Shown one piece after another: positions 17,300-26,110 of a stretch of DNA of 64,000 nt. Position 1 is the first letter of the stretch. Every line of letters begins with the position of its first letter. The DNA is from Thermoclostridium stercorarium subsp. stercorarium DSM 8532 (lineage in GTDB: Bacteria > Bacillota > Clostridia > DSM-8532): the NCBI RefSeq assembly GCF_000331995.1, contig NC_020134.1, forward strand, positions 1,959,465-2,023,464, written 5' to 3'. The position numbers and the translations under genes were made by a program. The notes beneath the pieces were generated by a model, which was not told the origin of the DNA, did not search any database, and saw only the letters and a program-made list of their open reading frames with translations.

Positions 17300-20200
17300 T
17301 TACGGTTGTTCTACTTCTCCACTGCAATCTTCTATCTTCTTGTTCTGTAACTTCAACCATTCCAAAAAGTCCTTCCCTGTTTCAAAACGCATGGTTTCAA
17401 ATCTACCGCTAACCTGCGCTTGACTGTCTCTAATAATCTCCGTTGACAGGTTCTCAACCAAATTCTGGAGTAAATCAATATCTATTCCTTCTCCTTCAGA
17501 AAGTATCACTGTCATTTCACGTTTAGAATCCTGGTTGCCTCTTATGTCAAGGTAAATCTTCACGGGTTTAGCATTGCTGGACTTCAACTTTTGTATCTCA
17601 TAATAATAAGCCACTTTATCGCTGAAACGCACAAAGTTATTGCTGCGTGGCTGATATTTAACAGGTTTTGCTGGGTTAATAACAAGCCCCATTTTGGTGT
17701 TAATTTCAAGTACATTCGAATACCCCTTATCGTTTTGAGCAACTATTAGAAGAAGTTGAACTTGTGCAGGATCAACAATTATCTCATCTCCTTCTAATAA
17801 AACTCTTGTATCGCTAGTAACAGGCGAAGAGCCGTCTGTTGTGTAATAGATATCTGCTTCTGGCAAGCTTTTCACTTTTATATGCTTTAGTCCTTGCATA
17901 TCTGTAGCCTCTTCAGCCTTTCTTAGTTTTATAGGGCAAGTAAATACATATGGATCACCATCAATATTTGCGCCAGAGGAATCCATTGCAACAAATGTAA
18001 ACTTATCGTTCCTGCCAGGCTTCAATCTGAATTCGTCCCAATTATCCACATTTTTGGCGGTAACTAAATCTATTGTGGTGCCTGGATTATAATAGACTGT
18101 ATCTGCATTCTTAACATTTAACTTCAAAACAATCTCATCATTTTCAAAATCATATTCAACATCGCTGTCTACCGTTACAGCTGCTTTATGCTGCGGTTTG
18201 AGTATTATTTCATAGCCATCTTCGAGCCATTTCCCAGTTCTTATTTTCCAATCTTTATACCTATCCAGTAAATCTGGTACATGCCATACCCATTTTGGCC
18301 TGTCAGCTGCACGTTGCCTTATCTCATCCCATGTGATAGAGGTCCGCTGGGATGTAGCAATATCTAACAAAGAAGCTTGGACGTCTTCGTCAAGCTCGGC
18401 CATTTCTTTTGGATCGTTGATATCAATTTCAATATACTTTCCCTCGTTTTTAAGCGACTGTTTAATTACTTCTTCCCCGTCACGGTTGTTACCAAGCAGT
18501 TGGTCTACCACAGATTTAGCAGAAAAAACACTATTCCTACTTTGCCTTGTCTTCACTGGCTCCGCCTCAGATTTCTTAGTTATAGTACTGTAATCTATCT
18601 CTATTTGATGTAGGTAATCCTTTGTAATATCGTTATTTGGGTAATATAATTTCTGGAAGGTCGATTTGATTCGTTCCAAAACCCTCAAGGCACTGTTACC
18701 CAATTCACTTTCAGCTCGCTTATACTCTGGATCTATTGAACTAACCCCTATCCCGTTTAATGCATTCATAACTTCGTCCCACGCCAAATAGTCCTTCATG
18801 CTTTCTATCAGTTCTTTGTAGTATCTGTTTGAACCTGTTAAAAACAACAACCTGTTTTTGTTATGTTCAAGTTCCGTCCACCACTCAACAAGTAAAGGAT
18901 TTAGCTCACCAGCGGCATTTACAGGCTTAGAGATTACCAATGTAATTTCTTCTCGTTTAGGCAGCAAGCTGCTCAAATCCTTAGGCAGCGCCACTATGTT
19001 TTGATATACAGCCTGGTAGCAATCCTTATCACGTGGTTCAAAGTATGTCATTAGCGTTCTTTGTAGTGTATCTTCTGCCGTACTATCAGTAATCGTTTCT
19101 CTATATCTTACCATTTGCGCTATGACATTCTCATTGTAACCGAAATACTTTTTACCTCGCTGATTCTCTTTTGAATATGATGTACGACGCCAATACTCTT
19201 CAAACACGCTTTTGGCCTTGTTTACATCATCATTCGGTTCGAGAGTATAGGCATATATTTCTTCCTCAGTTAAACCTATTGCTTCTGTATCAGTTGAGGG
19301 CAACGATGCAAATAAAATGGCCTTGGCAAACTTACTCGCAAGACTAGTATTATGCTTTTTATCTATCTGTTGAGCCGCAGACCCACCGCTTAAAGAATGC
19401 ACATCCCTATTTATAGCATTGTCCAAATCAGGATTTATTGACACTAGCAAATCTCTCATATCGTTGCCGTTTTCCTGACTTAAATCGTAGTCGCTTACAG
19501 TTATAAAATACTTATGGGGTAATTTGTCTCGATTGAGATACAGGTACCGAACATATCGTCTGAATAATCTTAGCAATCCCCGTGTCTGTTGAAACTTTAA
19601 GTTGTTTCTGAAGTTAGCTATCAATTCAACAATCCCTGGATGAAAAGGATAGCATTCTTTAAACCTTAACTTGATCTTGTCTGCTGCATCGGCTATTAGC
19701 CCTGATTTTTCAAGGCTGGATAAAAAATCAAAATAAGCATCAGCAATAGCATTAACATTAGGATCCGCCTGGGGTATTGCAGGATACTGTTCAAAAAGTT
19801 TCTTCCGAAGGATTTCGTAAATTTCTGGACTGCTAATATCAATGGGTTTTAATATTTCTGCAGTTCGTTCTGCCTCATCCTTGAGTGAAAGCGCCGTTTT
19901 ATTAATAACATATTCGCTTCCCCTCTCATATTTCGCTTCAAGGTCGGATATCACCACCACTACTCTTGACAGGTCAGGATAATTTAAAGCATTAAACAAA
20001 TTAGCCAAACCACTACTTACAAAAACTGCCTTAGTAGAGTCACCTTTAGGTATTGTCTCTGCAGTTTCAAAATAAAATGGCAGCTCGTCCAAAAGCAACA
20101 GGAGAGGACCTCCTCCCAAAAGTTCACGCCAATCACTATCACTTGGTGGTTCTAATCCTTCTCTCACACTCGGTACGAGTAAATTGAGTCTGTTTAACCT

Positions 20201-20602
20201 GCGTGCAATTTCTATCCATGGCAGTTCTGTAGTATTTCGCCCTGTAAAACCTACAATCTCTATTTTACCCTCATATAAATATGGAAAGTCAGCCCCTAAT
20301 ATTTGCTTTCTCATGCTTGGATACTGTGCTAACAGACCAAGCGCAATCATGTTGTGAGTCTTGCCGCCACCCATTGACTGCTTTAATACAATCAGACCTG
20401 AACCATCACTTTGCCCGATAAACCTGGCAAAAGCTTTCCTAAAAAGTAAAGTCATATTTTTAGTAACATAGGTTTTCGAAAAAAAATCATTCGGGTCTAT
20501 TTTCTTGTCTAAAAACAGATTTAATTCCTGAGCATCCTCTATGCTTCCACCTTTCAATGTTTCCTCTCGGGGCTTACAAAGCTCAAAAATTGTCTTTAGC
20601 AT
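17300..20602 (-). CDS. DUF499-type AAA-like ATPase of the defence operon
   Basis: A 1100-aa P-loop ATPase and first gene of the operon, with GGAGGT upstream of ATG 20602. Walker A is QSMGGGKTHN (75-84), and Walker B is LLLLLDELPFYFE with the DE pair at about 172-173. The N-terminal half is the DUF499 ATPase core. The C-terminal third is rich in beta-like segments (about 800-1000, for example VKSLPEADIYYTTDGSSP), suggesting an Ig-like or carbohydrate-domain-like fold. Known gene neighbourhoods couple DUF499 to DUF1156, DUF3780 and a helicase as a predicted anti-phage set (called Hma, for helicase-methylase-ATPase, in defence-system catalogues). The intact motifs suggest the system is functional. 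Mechanism is unknown. Confidence 0.88.
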   Translation of the reverse strand: MLKTIFELCKPREETLKGGSIEDAQELNLFLDKKIDPNDFFSKTYVTKNMTLLFRKAFARFIGQSDGSGLIVLKQSMGGGKTHNMIALGLLAQYPSMRKQILGADFPYLYEGKIEIVGFTGRNTTELPWIEIARRLNRLNLLVPSVREGLEPPSDSDWRELLGGGPLLLLLDELPFYFETAETIPKGDSTKAVFVSSGLANLFNALNYPDLSRVVVVISDLEAKYERGSEYVINKTALSLKDEAERTAEILKPIDISSPEIYEILRKKLFEQYPAIPQADPNVNAIADAYFDFLSSLEKSGLIADAADKIKLRFKECYPFHPGIVELIANFRNNLKFQQTRGLLRLFRRYVRYLYLNRDKLPHKYFITVSDYDLSQENGNDMRDLLVSINPDLDNAINRDVHSLSGGSAAQQIDKKHNTSLASKFAKAILFASLPSTDTEAIGLTEEEIYAYTLEPNDDVNKAKSVFEEYWRRTSYSKENQRGKKYFGYNENVIAQMVRYRETITDSTAEDTLQRTLMTYFEPRDKDCYQAVYQNIVALPKDLSSLLPKREEITLVISKPVNAAGELNPLLVEWWTELEHNKNRLLFLTGSNRYYKELIESMKDYLAWDEVMNALNGIGVSSIDPEYKRAESELGNSALRVLERIKSTFQKLYYPNNDITKDYLHQIEIDYSTITKKSEAEPVKTRQSRNSVFSAKSVVDQLLGNNRDGEEVIKQSLKNEGKYIEIDINDPKEMAELDEDVQASLLDIATSQRTSITWDEIRQRAADRPKWVWHVPDLLDRYKDWKIRTGKWLEDGYEIILKPQHKAAVTVDSDVEYDFENDEIVLKLNVKNADTVYYNPGTTIDLVTAKNVDNWDEFRLKPGRNDKFTFVAMDSSGANIDGDPYVFTCPIKLRKAEEATDMQGLKHIKVKSLPEADIYYTTDGSSPVTSDTRVLLEGDEIIVDPAQVQLLLIVAQNDKGYSNVLEINTKMGLVINPAKPVKYQPRSNNFVRFSDKVAYYYEIQKLKSSNAKPVKIYLDIRGNQDSKREMTVILSEGEGIDIDLLQNLVENLSTEIIRDSQAQVSGRFETMRFETGKDFLEWLKLQNKKIEDCSGEVEQP

Positions 20603-20953
20603 TTAAATACTTTACCTCCCTCTAAATTTGTCTTTATATTTTAACTTCGCCTAGTCTAACTTTTAAACTGCATACATATACAAAATTCCCTTTAAACTCA
20701 ATAATTCTTTTTATGTTTATATCCTGCAACACACCACCATTGCTTTGCGCTATTTATACTACATCCAGTCATATCAACTTTTGTATATCTAACGCTTGAA
20801 AACAAATTAAATTCTCTTGCTGAACCTTGTTTCCCTTTTTAAGCATGGCAAAATACGTATAAACTATATTCCTTAACGACCGACTAATGGTCACATTATG
20901 CTTTACTACTAAATCATAGATATAAGATAGTTCGGCATTTGGCACATTAATAT

Positions 20954-22834
20954 GGTTCTTTCCAGAGTTAGTTGATTTAATATAAAAGTATGGTATAATG
21001 AAAAAGTATTAAACAAAAGAAAAGAGGTAATTTTATGGATGAGTTTATTAAGCAGTTAGATCAAAATCTAGACTACATTTGTCATGAAATAATTAATGGC
21101 AGATGCTATATAACAGTAGCTTCCAACCGTAAAGAAGTAATATGTCCATTCTGCGGTTGGCCATCATCCAAAACACATTCCACATATAGCAGAACCTTTC
21201 AGGATCTTCCAATACAAGGTAATAAGGTATTTATTATTATGCGTAATAGAAAGATGTTTTGTAATAATCCTGACTGTAATCATACTACTTTTGCAGAAAG
21301 ATTTGATTTCATTTCCGATAAGGCGAAGAAAACACAACGCCTTGAGGATGAAATTGTACGCCTGTCATTAAATTGCAGTTCTGTTGCGGCGTCTAAAACT
21401 CTGAGGGAGAATGTTGCGGATGTTGGTAAAAGTACTATCTGCAACCTCTTAAAAAAAAGAAATACCTGTTGTTGATAAGGAGAATGTAATAGCTGTCTGC
21501 ATTGATGATTTCGCCATTAGGAAACGTGAAAGCTATGGAACAATTATGGTGGATATCTCCAAACGTCAAATAATTGATATGATTAACTCAAGAGATTATG
21601 AAACTGTCTGCAAGTGGCTAAAAACATACCCAAATCTTCATGTGGTATCGAGAGACGGGTCTGTCACCTATAATAATGCAATTGCAGATGCACATCCGGG
21701 GGCTTTACAAATAAGTGATCGTTTTCACTTACTGAAGAATCTGACCTCATATGGGAAGGAGTATCTAAAAAAGAAGCTAAAGCCACAAATCTTAATACAA
21801 GCGGTTAGTCAGGAAACTTCCAATGAAGGAACAGGAACAATTAAACAGGCAGATGAAAATAGAAAACTTACATTAAAAGAGAAATATGAGCGGATAGAAC
21901 AACTTCTAGCAGCAGGAAAGTGCAAAACAGCAATCTGCCAAAGCATAAATATGGATATACGGGCTTATGATAGGCTGATGTCAATGACGCCCGAAGAAAG
22001 AGAATCTTCATTTCAAACAAAGATGATGACCGTGCACGAAGAGAAAGTGAAACAAAAAATGGAACGTGTGAATGAAGTGCGTGAGTTAAAGAAAATAGGT
22101 TGTAGCAATCATGAGATATCCAGACGTACTGGACTTAATAGATCAACAATTCGGAGATATCTTGATGAAAACTTTAATCCAGTCCATGCTTCCTATGGCA
22201 AAAAGAAAAACGGGAAACTAACACCATACATAAAAGAAATTGATGAATGTCTTGAGAAAGGGATTATGGGTTCTGAGATTGAAAAAAAGATACGTGGGAT
22301 GGGATATGATGGTTCATCATCAACTGTGCGGCAGTACATAACAGATTGGAAAAGGTGTAGAAAATTATATTACGATAGAAGTAGAGAAGGTGGAAGAAAA
22401 ACGGAAACAATTGAAAGAAAAAATATTTTTAAGCTATTATACCACCCAATAGAGAATGTGAAGTCAATCAGCCGGGAACAATTTGAAAGGATATGCAATG
22501 AATATCCTTGTTTTGAAAAGATACATAGTATAATATGGGAATTTAAAGGACTTCTCACTGGTAAAAATGTTGACGCACTCGATAAATGGATGGAGAAAGC
22601 AAAAAAGCTAGGTATACCGGAAATAGACAGTTTTATATGTGGACTTGAACGGGATTTGGATGCCGTGAGGAATGCGATAAAATATGAATATAGCAATGGG
22701 CTTGTAGAAGGGAGTATTAATAAACTGAAGGTAATAAAACGAGTTATGTATGGGCGATGCAGTTTTGAAACATTAAGAACCAAAACTCTCCGGCTTGAAA
22801 AAATGCGATTGCTCAACTAACTCTGGAAAGAACC
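20954..22834 (+). mobile_element. ISL3-family insertion sequence
   Basis: Perfect 22-bp terminal inverted repeats start GGTTCTTTCCAGAGTTAGTT. They are flanked by an 8-bp duplication ATTAATAT (20946-20953, 22835-22842). Length is 1881 bp. Perfect ends and duplication point to a fairly recent insertion. Confidence 0.95.
21035..22820 (+). pseudogene. ISL3-family transposase with one frameshift
   Basis: The N-terminal frame (21035-21475) has the zinc-binding CPFCGW...CNNPDC motif. The second frame (from about 21460 to 22820) carries the DDE domain: AVCIDDFAIRKRESYGTIMVD, VSRDGSVTYNNAI, ISDRFHLLKN and NGLVEGSINKLK. The switch lies in a run of eight A at 21451-21458. Seven A would give a continuous LKKEIPVVDKENVIAV reading. 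It could be a recent loss of function, a sequencing error, or slippage that lets some full-length product form. Full length would be about 595 aa, longer than the usual 400-550, because a helix-turn-helix region (about 21890-22340) lies inside the DDE domain. Confidence 0.88.
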
Positions 22835-22849
22835 ATTAATATTAACCAT

Positions 22850-23132
22850 CTTACCCGTACGTGACTCAAAAATATAATATTCAAACAGTTTTTATGGATG
22901 AAAATGGTATAAAATATACATAACCACCTTTGCACGAACAGAAGCGAGCTGATTTTGTCGGGCGTACTCTGTACGTAATGCATGCATTCTTGGCGAAATA
23001 ACAGTCCAAATCTTTTTTTTCTTTCTTTACTCTATCTACGCTCCCTGTGAATTCATTCAGTATAATATAGTAAATTGTGGGACAAAATTTATCAAGCTTT
23101 TTAATTATTTTTTATTCTGAGTTTTGTTCACC
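22850..23132. other. region without a supportable gene
   Basis: Sequence between the split regulator-like gene and miniature element B. It probably held the original promoter of the regulator/defence operon on the minus strand. I see no gene, RNA or repeat in it. Confidence 0.4.
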
Positions 23133-23600
23133 TGTATATTTAAAATAAACTCCGCTCCAAACGATTTTACATCAAACCCTTATTCCTTCTCGCCTTAACC
23201 CTATTCTCCCGATCTCTTCCATATAATAAAGTTCAGTTCTAAAATTCCATATTTGATTCCATTTAATAATAACATTTATTCCTTAATTCTTGTAGTAATT
23301 TTTGAAATAAAGTCGGTTCCAAATTGGTATAAGGTGAAAGGAAAAAGGTATAAGGTTGCATCTTCTCATGTGTTTCTTCTATTCTTTTTTCACTTCCGGC
23401 ATCAATATATAATACTCTTAATCCCTTTAAAAGCAATACTTTCAATCTTATACCTTATACCTTAACCCTTTTAACCTATTAAAAAGTAATCCCGCAGCAA
23501 ATGAAGATTTCTCCTGCATCTGCTACGGGATTTTGGAACGAACTTTATTTTTATAGAGCGAACTTTATTTTCATGGAGTGAACTTTATTTGAATTATACA
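23133..23600 (+). mobile_element. miniature Tn7-like element, copy B
   Basis: A 468-bp member of the family, with TGTATATTTAAA at the left and GAATTATACA at the right. It carries the same left spaced repeats, the CCCGCAGCAAATG...CTACGGGAT hairpin and three packed right repeats. It is about 72 bp shorter internally than copies A and C, so it is a variant rather than a duplicate. Its left flank (TCACC) does not match the ACAAC duplication seen at the glmS side. Confidence 0.8.
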
Positions 23601-23602
23601 AC

Positions 23603-24142
23603 TGTATATTTAAAATAAACTCCGCTCCAAACGACTTTCCCTCAAACCCTTATCCCTTCTCGCCTTAACCCTATTCTCCTAATCTCTTCCAGATAATAAA
23701 GTCGGTTCAAAAATTCCATATTTTCATTCCATTTAATAACATTTATTCCTTAATTCTTGTAGTAATTTTTAAAATAAAGTCGGTTCCAAATAGGGATATG
23801 TTGAAAGGAAAATAGGAATAAGTTTCATGGGTTAAGGGTTAAGGTTTTATTTCACCCTTTCAGTTGCTATATCAATATTATCTTCAATACAGTAGTCAAT
23901 ACTTCTCTCAATCCCTTTAAAATCAATAGTTTTAAGGCTGTAACCAACAAATAATTCTAATCAAAATTCTAATGAAAAATCTAATAACTTAGTCCTTATA
24001 CCTTAGCCCTTTCCCCTGTAAAAAAAGCAAACCCCGCAGCAAAACAGGGGTTATCCTGCATTTACTACGGGATTATGGAATGAACTTTATTTTTATGGAG
24101 CGAACTTTATTTTAATGGAGTCAACTTTATTTAAATTATACA
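23603..24142 (+). mobile_element. miniature Tn7-like element, copy C
   Basis: A 540-bp copy that by eye matches copy A throughout. The five bases before it (23598-23602) are ACAAC, made of the last three bases of copy B plus AC. Its right end originally touched copy D through another AC spacer. An IS256 element now sits at that junction. Confidence 0.85.
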
Positions 24143-24148
24143 ACTGTA

Positions 24149-25543
24149 GTTATAGTCTCAAGTAGTGGTGTAAATTTCGTGGAGGCTAATTGACAAAAGT
24201 AACCACGATATGATTTCTACTTTATTAGGGAAACAAAACAAAACAAATAAAGTAGAGGAGGTCATACCGTGGCTACTAATAATAGAATGGCACTTTTAGA
24301 ACAACTTAGCAAGTATGTTGTTGAAAAAGATAAAGATTTTTTAAAAGAAGCATTAACATTACTCATTAATGCCCTAATGGATGCGGAAGTTACATCAATA
24401 ATAGGTGCTGAAAAGTATGAAAGGAATAATAATAGAAACAACTATCGCAATGGATATCGTCTAAGAGAATGGGATACTCGAGTAGGAACATTACAGTTAA
24501 GCATTCCCAAGTTACGTCACGGAAGTTATTTTCCAAGTCTTTTAGAACCGAGGAAAATGTCAGAGAAAGCATTATTGAATGTAGTTCAGGAAGCCTATGT
24601 TCATGGAGTAAGTACCAGGAAGGTGGATGAACTTGTAGAAGCTCTTGGAATGAAAGGGATTGATAAAAGCGAAGTATCAAGAATCAGTAAGCAACTGGAT
24701 GAATTTGTAGAAGAATTTAAAAACCGTAGACTGGAAGGAGAATATCCTTACCTTTGGCTTGATGCCACTTTCCCCAAGGTTCGGGAAGGAGGCAGGGTAT
24801 GCAGTATGGCACTAGTTATAGCAGTAGGAGTTAATCAACAAGGTGAACGGGAAATATTAGGTTTTGATGTAGGGATGAGTGAAGACGGGGCTTTTTGGGA
24901 GGAGTTTTTAAGAAGGCTGGTAGCAAGGGGTCTAAAAGGTGTAAGGCTTGTAATCAGTGATGCACATGAAGGGCTGAAGGCTGCAATAAAGAAGATTTTA
25001 ACGGGAAGTGCATGGCAAAGATGCCGTGTACATTTTATGAGAAACGTATTAAGCCAGGTACCAAAGCATTATCAGGGAATGGTATCATCGATAATACGGA
25101 CAATATTTGCCCAGAATGATCAGGAATCTGCGAGGGAACAGTTAAGGCATGTAGTAGATGAGCTTAAAAATCGTTTTCCAAAAGCAATGAAAATTCTTGA
25201 AGAAGCAGAAGAAGAAATCCTGGCATATATGGCTTTTCCCCGTGAGCATTGGGCACAGATACACTCCACCAATCCTCTTGAGAGACTTAACCGGGAAATT
25301 CGCCGTCGAACGGATGTTGTTTGCATATTTCCAAATCGTGAGGCGGTAATCCGATTGGTAGGAGCAATGCTCATGGAACAAAATGATGAATGGAAAGTAG
25401 GGCGGCGCTATTTCAGTCTGGAATCAATGTCAAAGATTACATCGATAAATGAATTTACATTGACACCAGTAGCTTTATTACATAAATGAGGTGAAAAAAT
25501 GATAAAGTAGAAATCATTTTACACCACTTGACAAGACACTATC
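24149..25543 (+). mobile_element. IS256-family element, copy 3 (distinct type, intact)
   Basis: A 1395-bp element with imperfect terminal repeats, GTTATAGTCTCAAGTAGTGG at the left and GATAGTGTCTTGTCAAGTGG (complement) at the right, both running into TGTAAA. An 8-bp duplication CAACTGTA lies at 24141-24148 and 25544-25551. The duplication is built from the last two bases of copy C, the AC spacer and the first four bases of copy D. The insertion therefore split a pre-existing C-D junction. Confidence 0.93.
24269..25489 (+). CDS. IS256-family transposase (intact)
   Basis: A 406-aa mutator-type DDE transposase with an intact frame and AGAGGAGG before the start. GTG or ATG alternatives are close by; the frame reads MATNNRMALLEQLSKY. 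Catalytic residues fit WLDATFPKV (first Asp), VISDAHEGLKAA (second Asp) and HSTNPLERLNREIRRR (Glu). The C-terminal RRxD segment is typical of the family. It differs clearly from the transposases of copies 1 and 2, so two IS256 lineages occupy the region. It is the only transposase here without a frameshift and could still be active. Confidence 0.95.
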   Translation: MATNNRMALLEQLSKYVVEKDKDFLKEALTLLINALMDAEVTSIIGAEKYERNNNRNNYRNGYRLREWDTRVGTLQLSIPKLRHGSYFPSLLEPRKMSEKALLNVVQEAYVHGVSTRKVDELVEALGMKGIDKSEVSRISKQLDEFVEEFKNRRLEGEYPYLWLDATFPKVREGGRVCSMALVIAVGVNQQGEREILGFDVGMSEDGAFWEEFLRRLVARGLKGVRLVISDAHEGLKAAIKKILTGSAWQRCRVHFMRNVLSQVPKHYQGMVSSIIRTIFAQNDQESAREQLRHVVDELKNRFPKAMKILEEAEEEILAYMAFPREHWAQIHSTNPLERLNREIRRRTDVVCIFPNREAVIRLVGAMLMEQNDEWKVGRRYFSLESMSKITSINEFTLTPVALLHK

Positions 25544-25547
25544 CAAC

Positions 25548-26051
25548 TGTATATTTAAAATAAACTCCGCTCCAAACGACTTTCCCTCAAACCCTTATGC
25601 CTTCTAGTCTTAACCCTATTCTCCTAATCTCTTCCAGATAATAAAGTCCGCTCTAAAATTCAATATTTTCATCCCATTTATTAACACTTTTACCTTATTT
25701 CTTGTAACATTTTTTAAAATAAAGTCGGTTCTAAATAGGGGTAAGGTGCAAGATGAACAGGGTAAAGTTTCAAGGGTTAAGGGATAAGAGTTCATTTCAC
25801 TTTTCCATTGCTTTATCAATATTATCTTCAATATAGTCTTCAATCCCTTTAAAATCAATACTTCTAACCTTATCTAATACTTCTTAACCATAATAACCTT
25901 ATTCCTTACACCTTAACCCTTTCACCTGTTAAAATGCAAACCCCGCAGCAAATGAAGATTTCTCCTGCATCTGCTACGGGATTTTGGAACGAACTTTATT
26001 TTTATAGAGCGAACTTTATTTTAATGGAGTCAACTTTATTTGAATTATACA
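25548..26051 (+). mobile_element. miniature Tn7-like element, copy D, next to glmS
   Basis: A 504-bp variant from TGTATATTT to GAATTATACA. The right flank ACAAC (26052-26056) equals the original left flank ACAAC, reconstructed by removing the IS256, which gives a proper 5-bp duplication. The dense right end, with repeats GGAACGAACTTTATTTT, AGAGCGAACTTTATTTT and GGAGTCAACTTTATTT, points at glmS and ends 26 bp from its stop codon. Tn7 places its right end the same way. Confidence 0.85.
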
Positions 26052-26110
26052 ACAACAACAACACATTTAAAGTTTATTTATTCAACAGTTACACTCTTGG
26101 CGAGATTGCG
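26052..26110. other. attTn7-like attachment region at the 3' end of glmS
   Basis: It covers the 26-bp spacer (ACAACAACAACACATTTAAAG...) between copy D and the glmS stop, plus the last glmS codons (NLAKSVTVE), which in Tn7 are the TnsD recognition region. The AAC triplets are consistent with three successive insertions, each adding three net bases to the spacer. Function as an attachment site is inferred from position and orientation. Confidence 0.7.

Larger units (their letters stand above)
20769..22849 (-). pseudogene. small ribbon-helix-helix-like gene split by ISL3
   Basis: Removing the ISL3 element and one 8-bp duplication restores a minus-strand frame of 63 codons. It starts at ATG 22849 (MVNINVPNAELSYIYDL) and ends ...CFQALDIQKLI at 20769. 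A short strand (INVP), a helix, then a turn and helix with ISRSLRNIV resemble the ribbon-helix-helix DNA-binding fold, where a VSRSELIR-like turn is typical. No good ribosome site is seen. It lies immediately upstream of, and co-directional with, the defence operon, so an autoregulator role is plausible. The fold is inferred from pattern only. The IS leaves just five codons on the start side. Confidence 0.5.

Noticed and set aside
10905-20602. Assignment of the operon to DISARM or BREX
   Set aside because: There is no DUF1998 (DrmB) gene, no PglZ and no BrxL. The gene set is DUF499, DUF3780, DUF1156 and a PLD-helicase.
23133-26051. Possible coding frames inside the miniature elements (for example 23253-23465, 25616-25858)
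   Set aside because: They are short, not conserved in frame between copies, have no ribosome sites and cover end repeats.
23133-26051. Idea that the elements are miniature derivatives of the local IS256, ISL3 or IS30
   Set aside because: Their TGTATA ends and 5-bp duplications do not match the ends (GGGTGTTAA, GGTTCTTTCC, AAATTGC types) or the 8-bp duplications of the local IS256 and ISL3.
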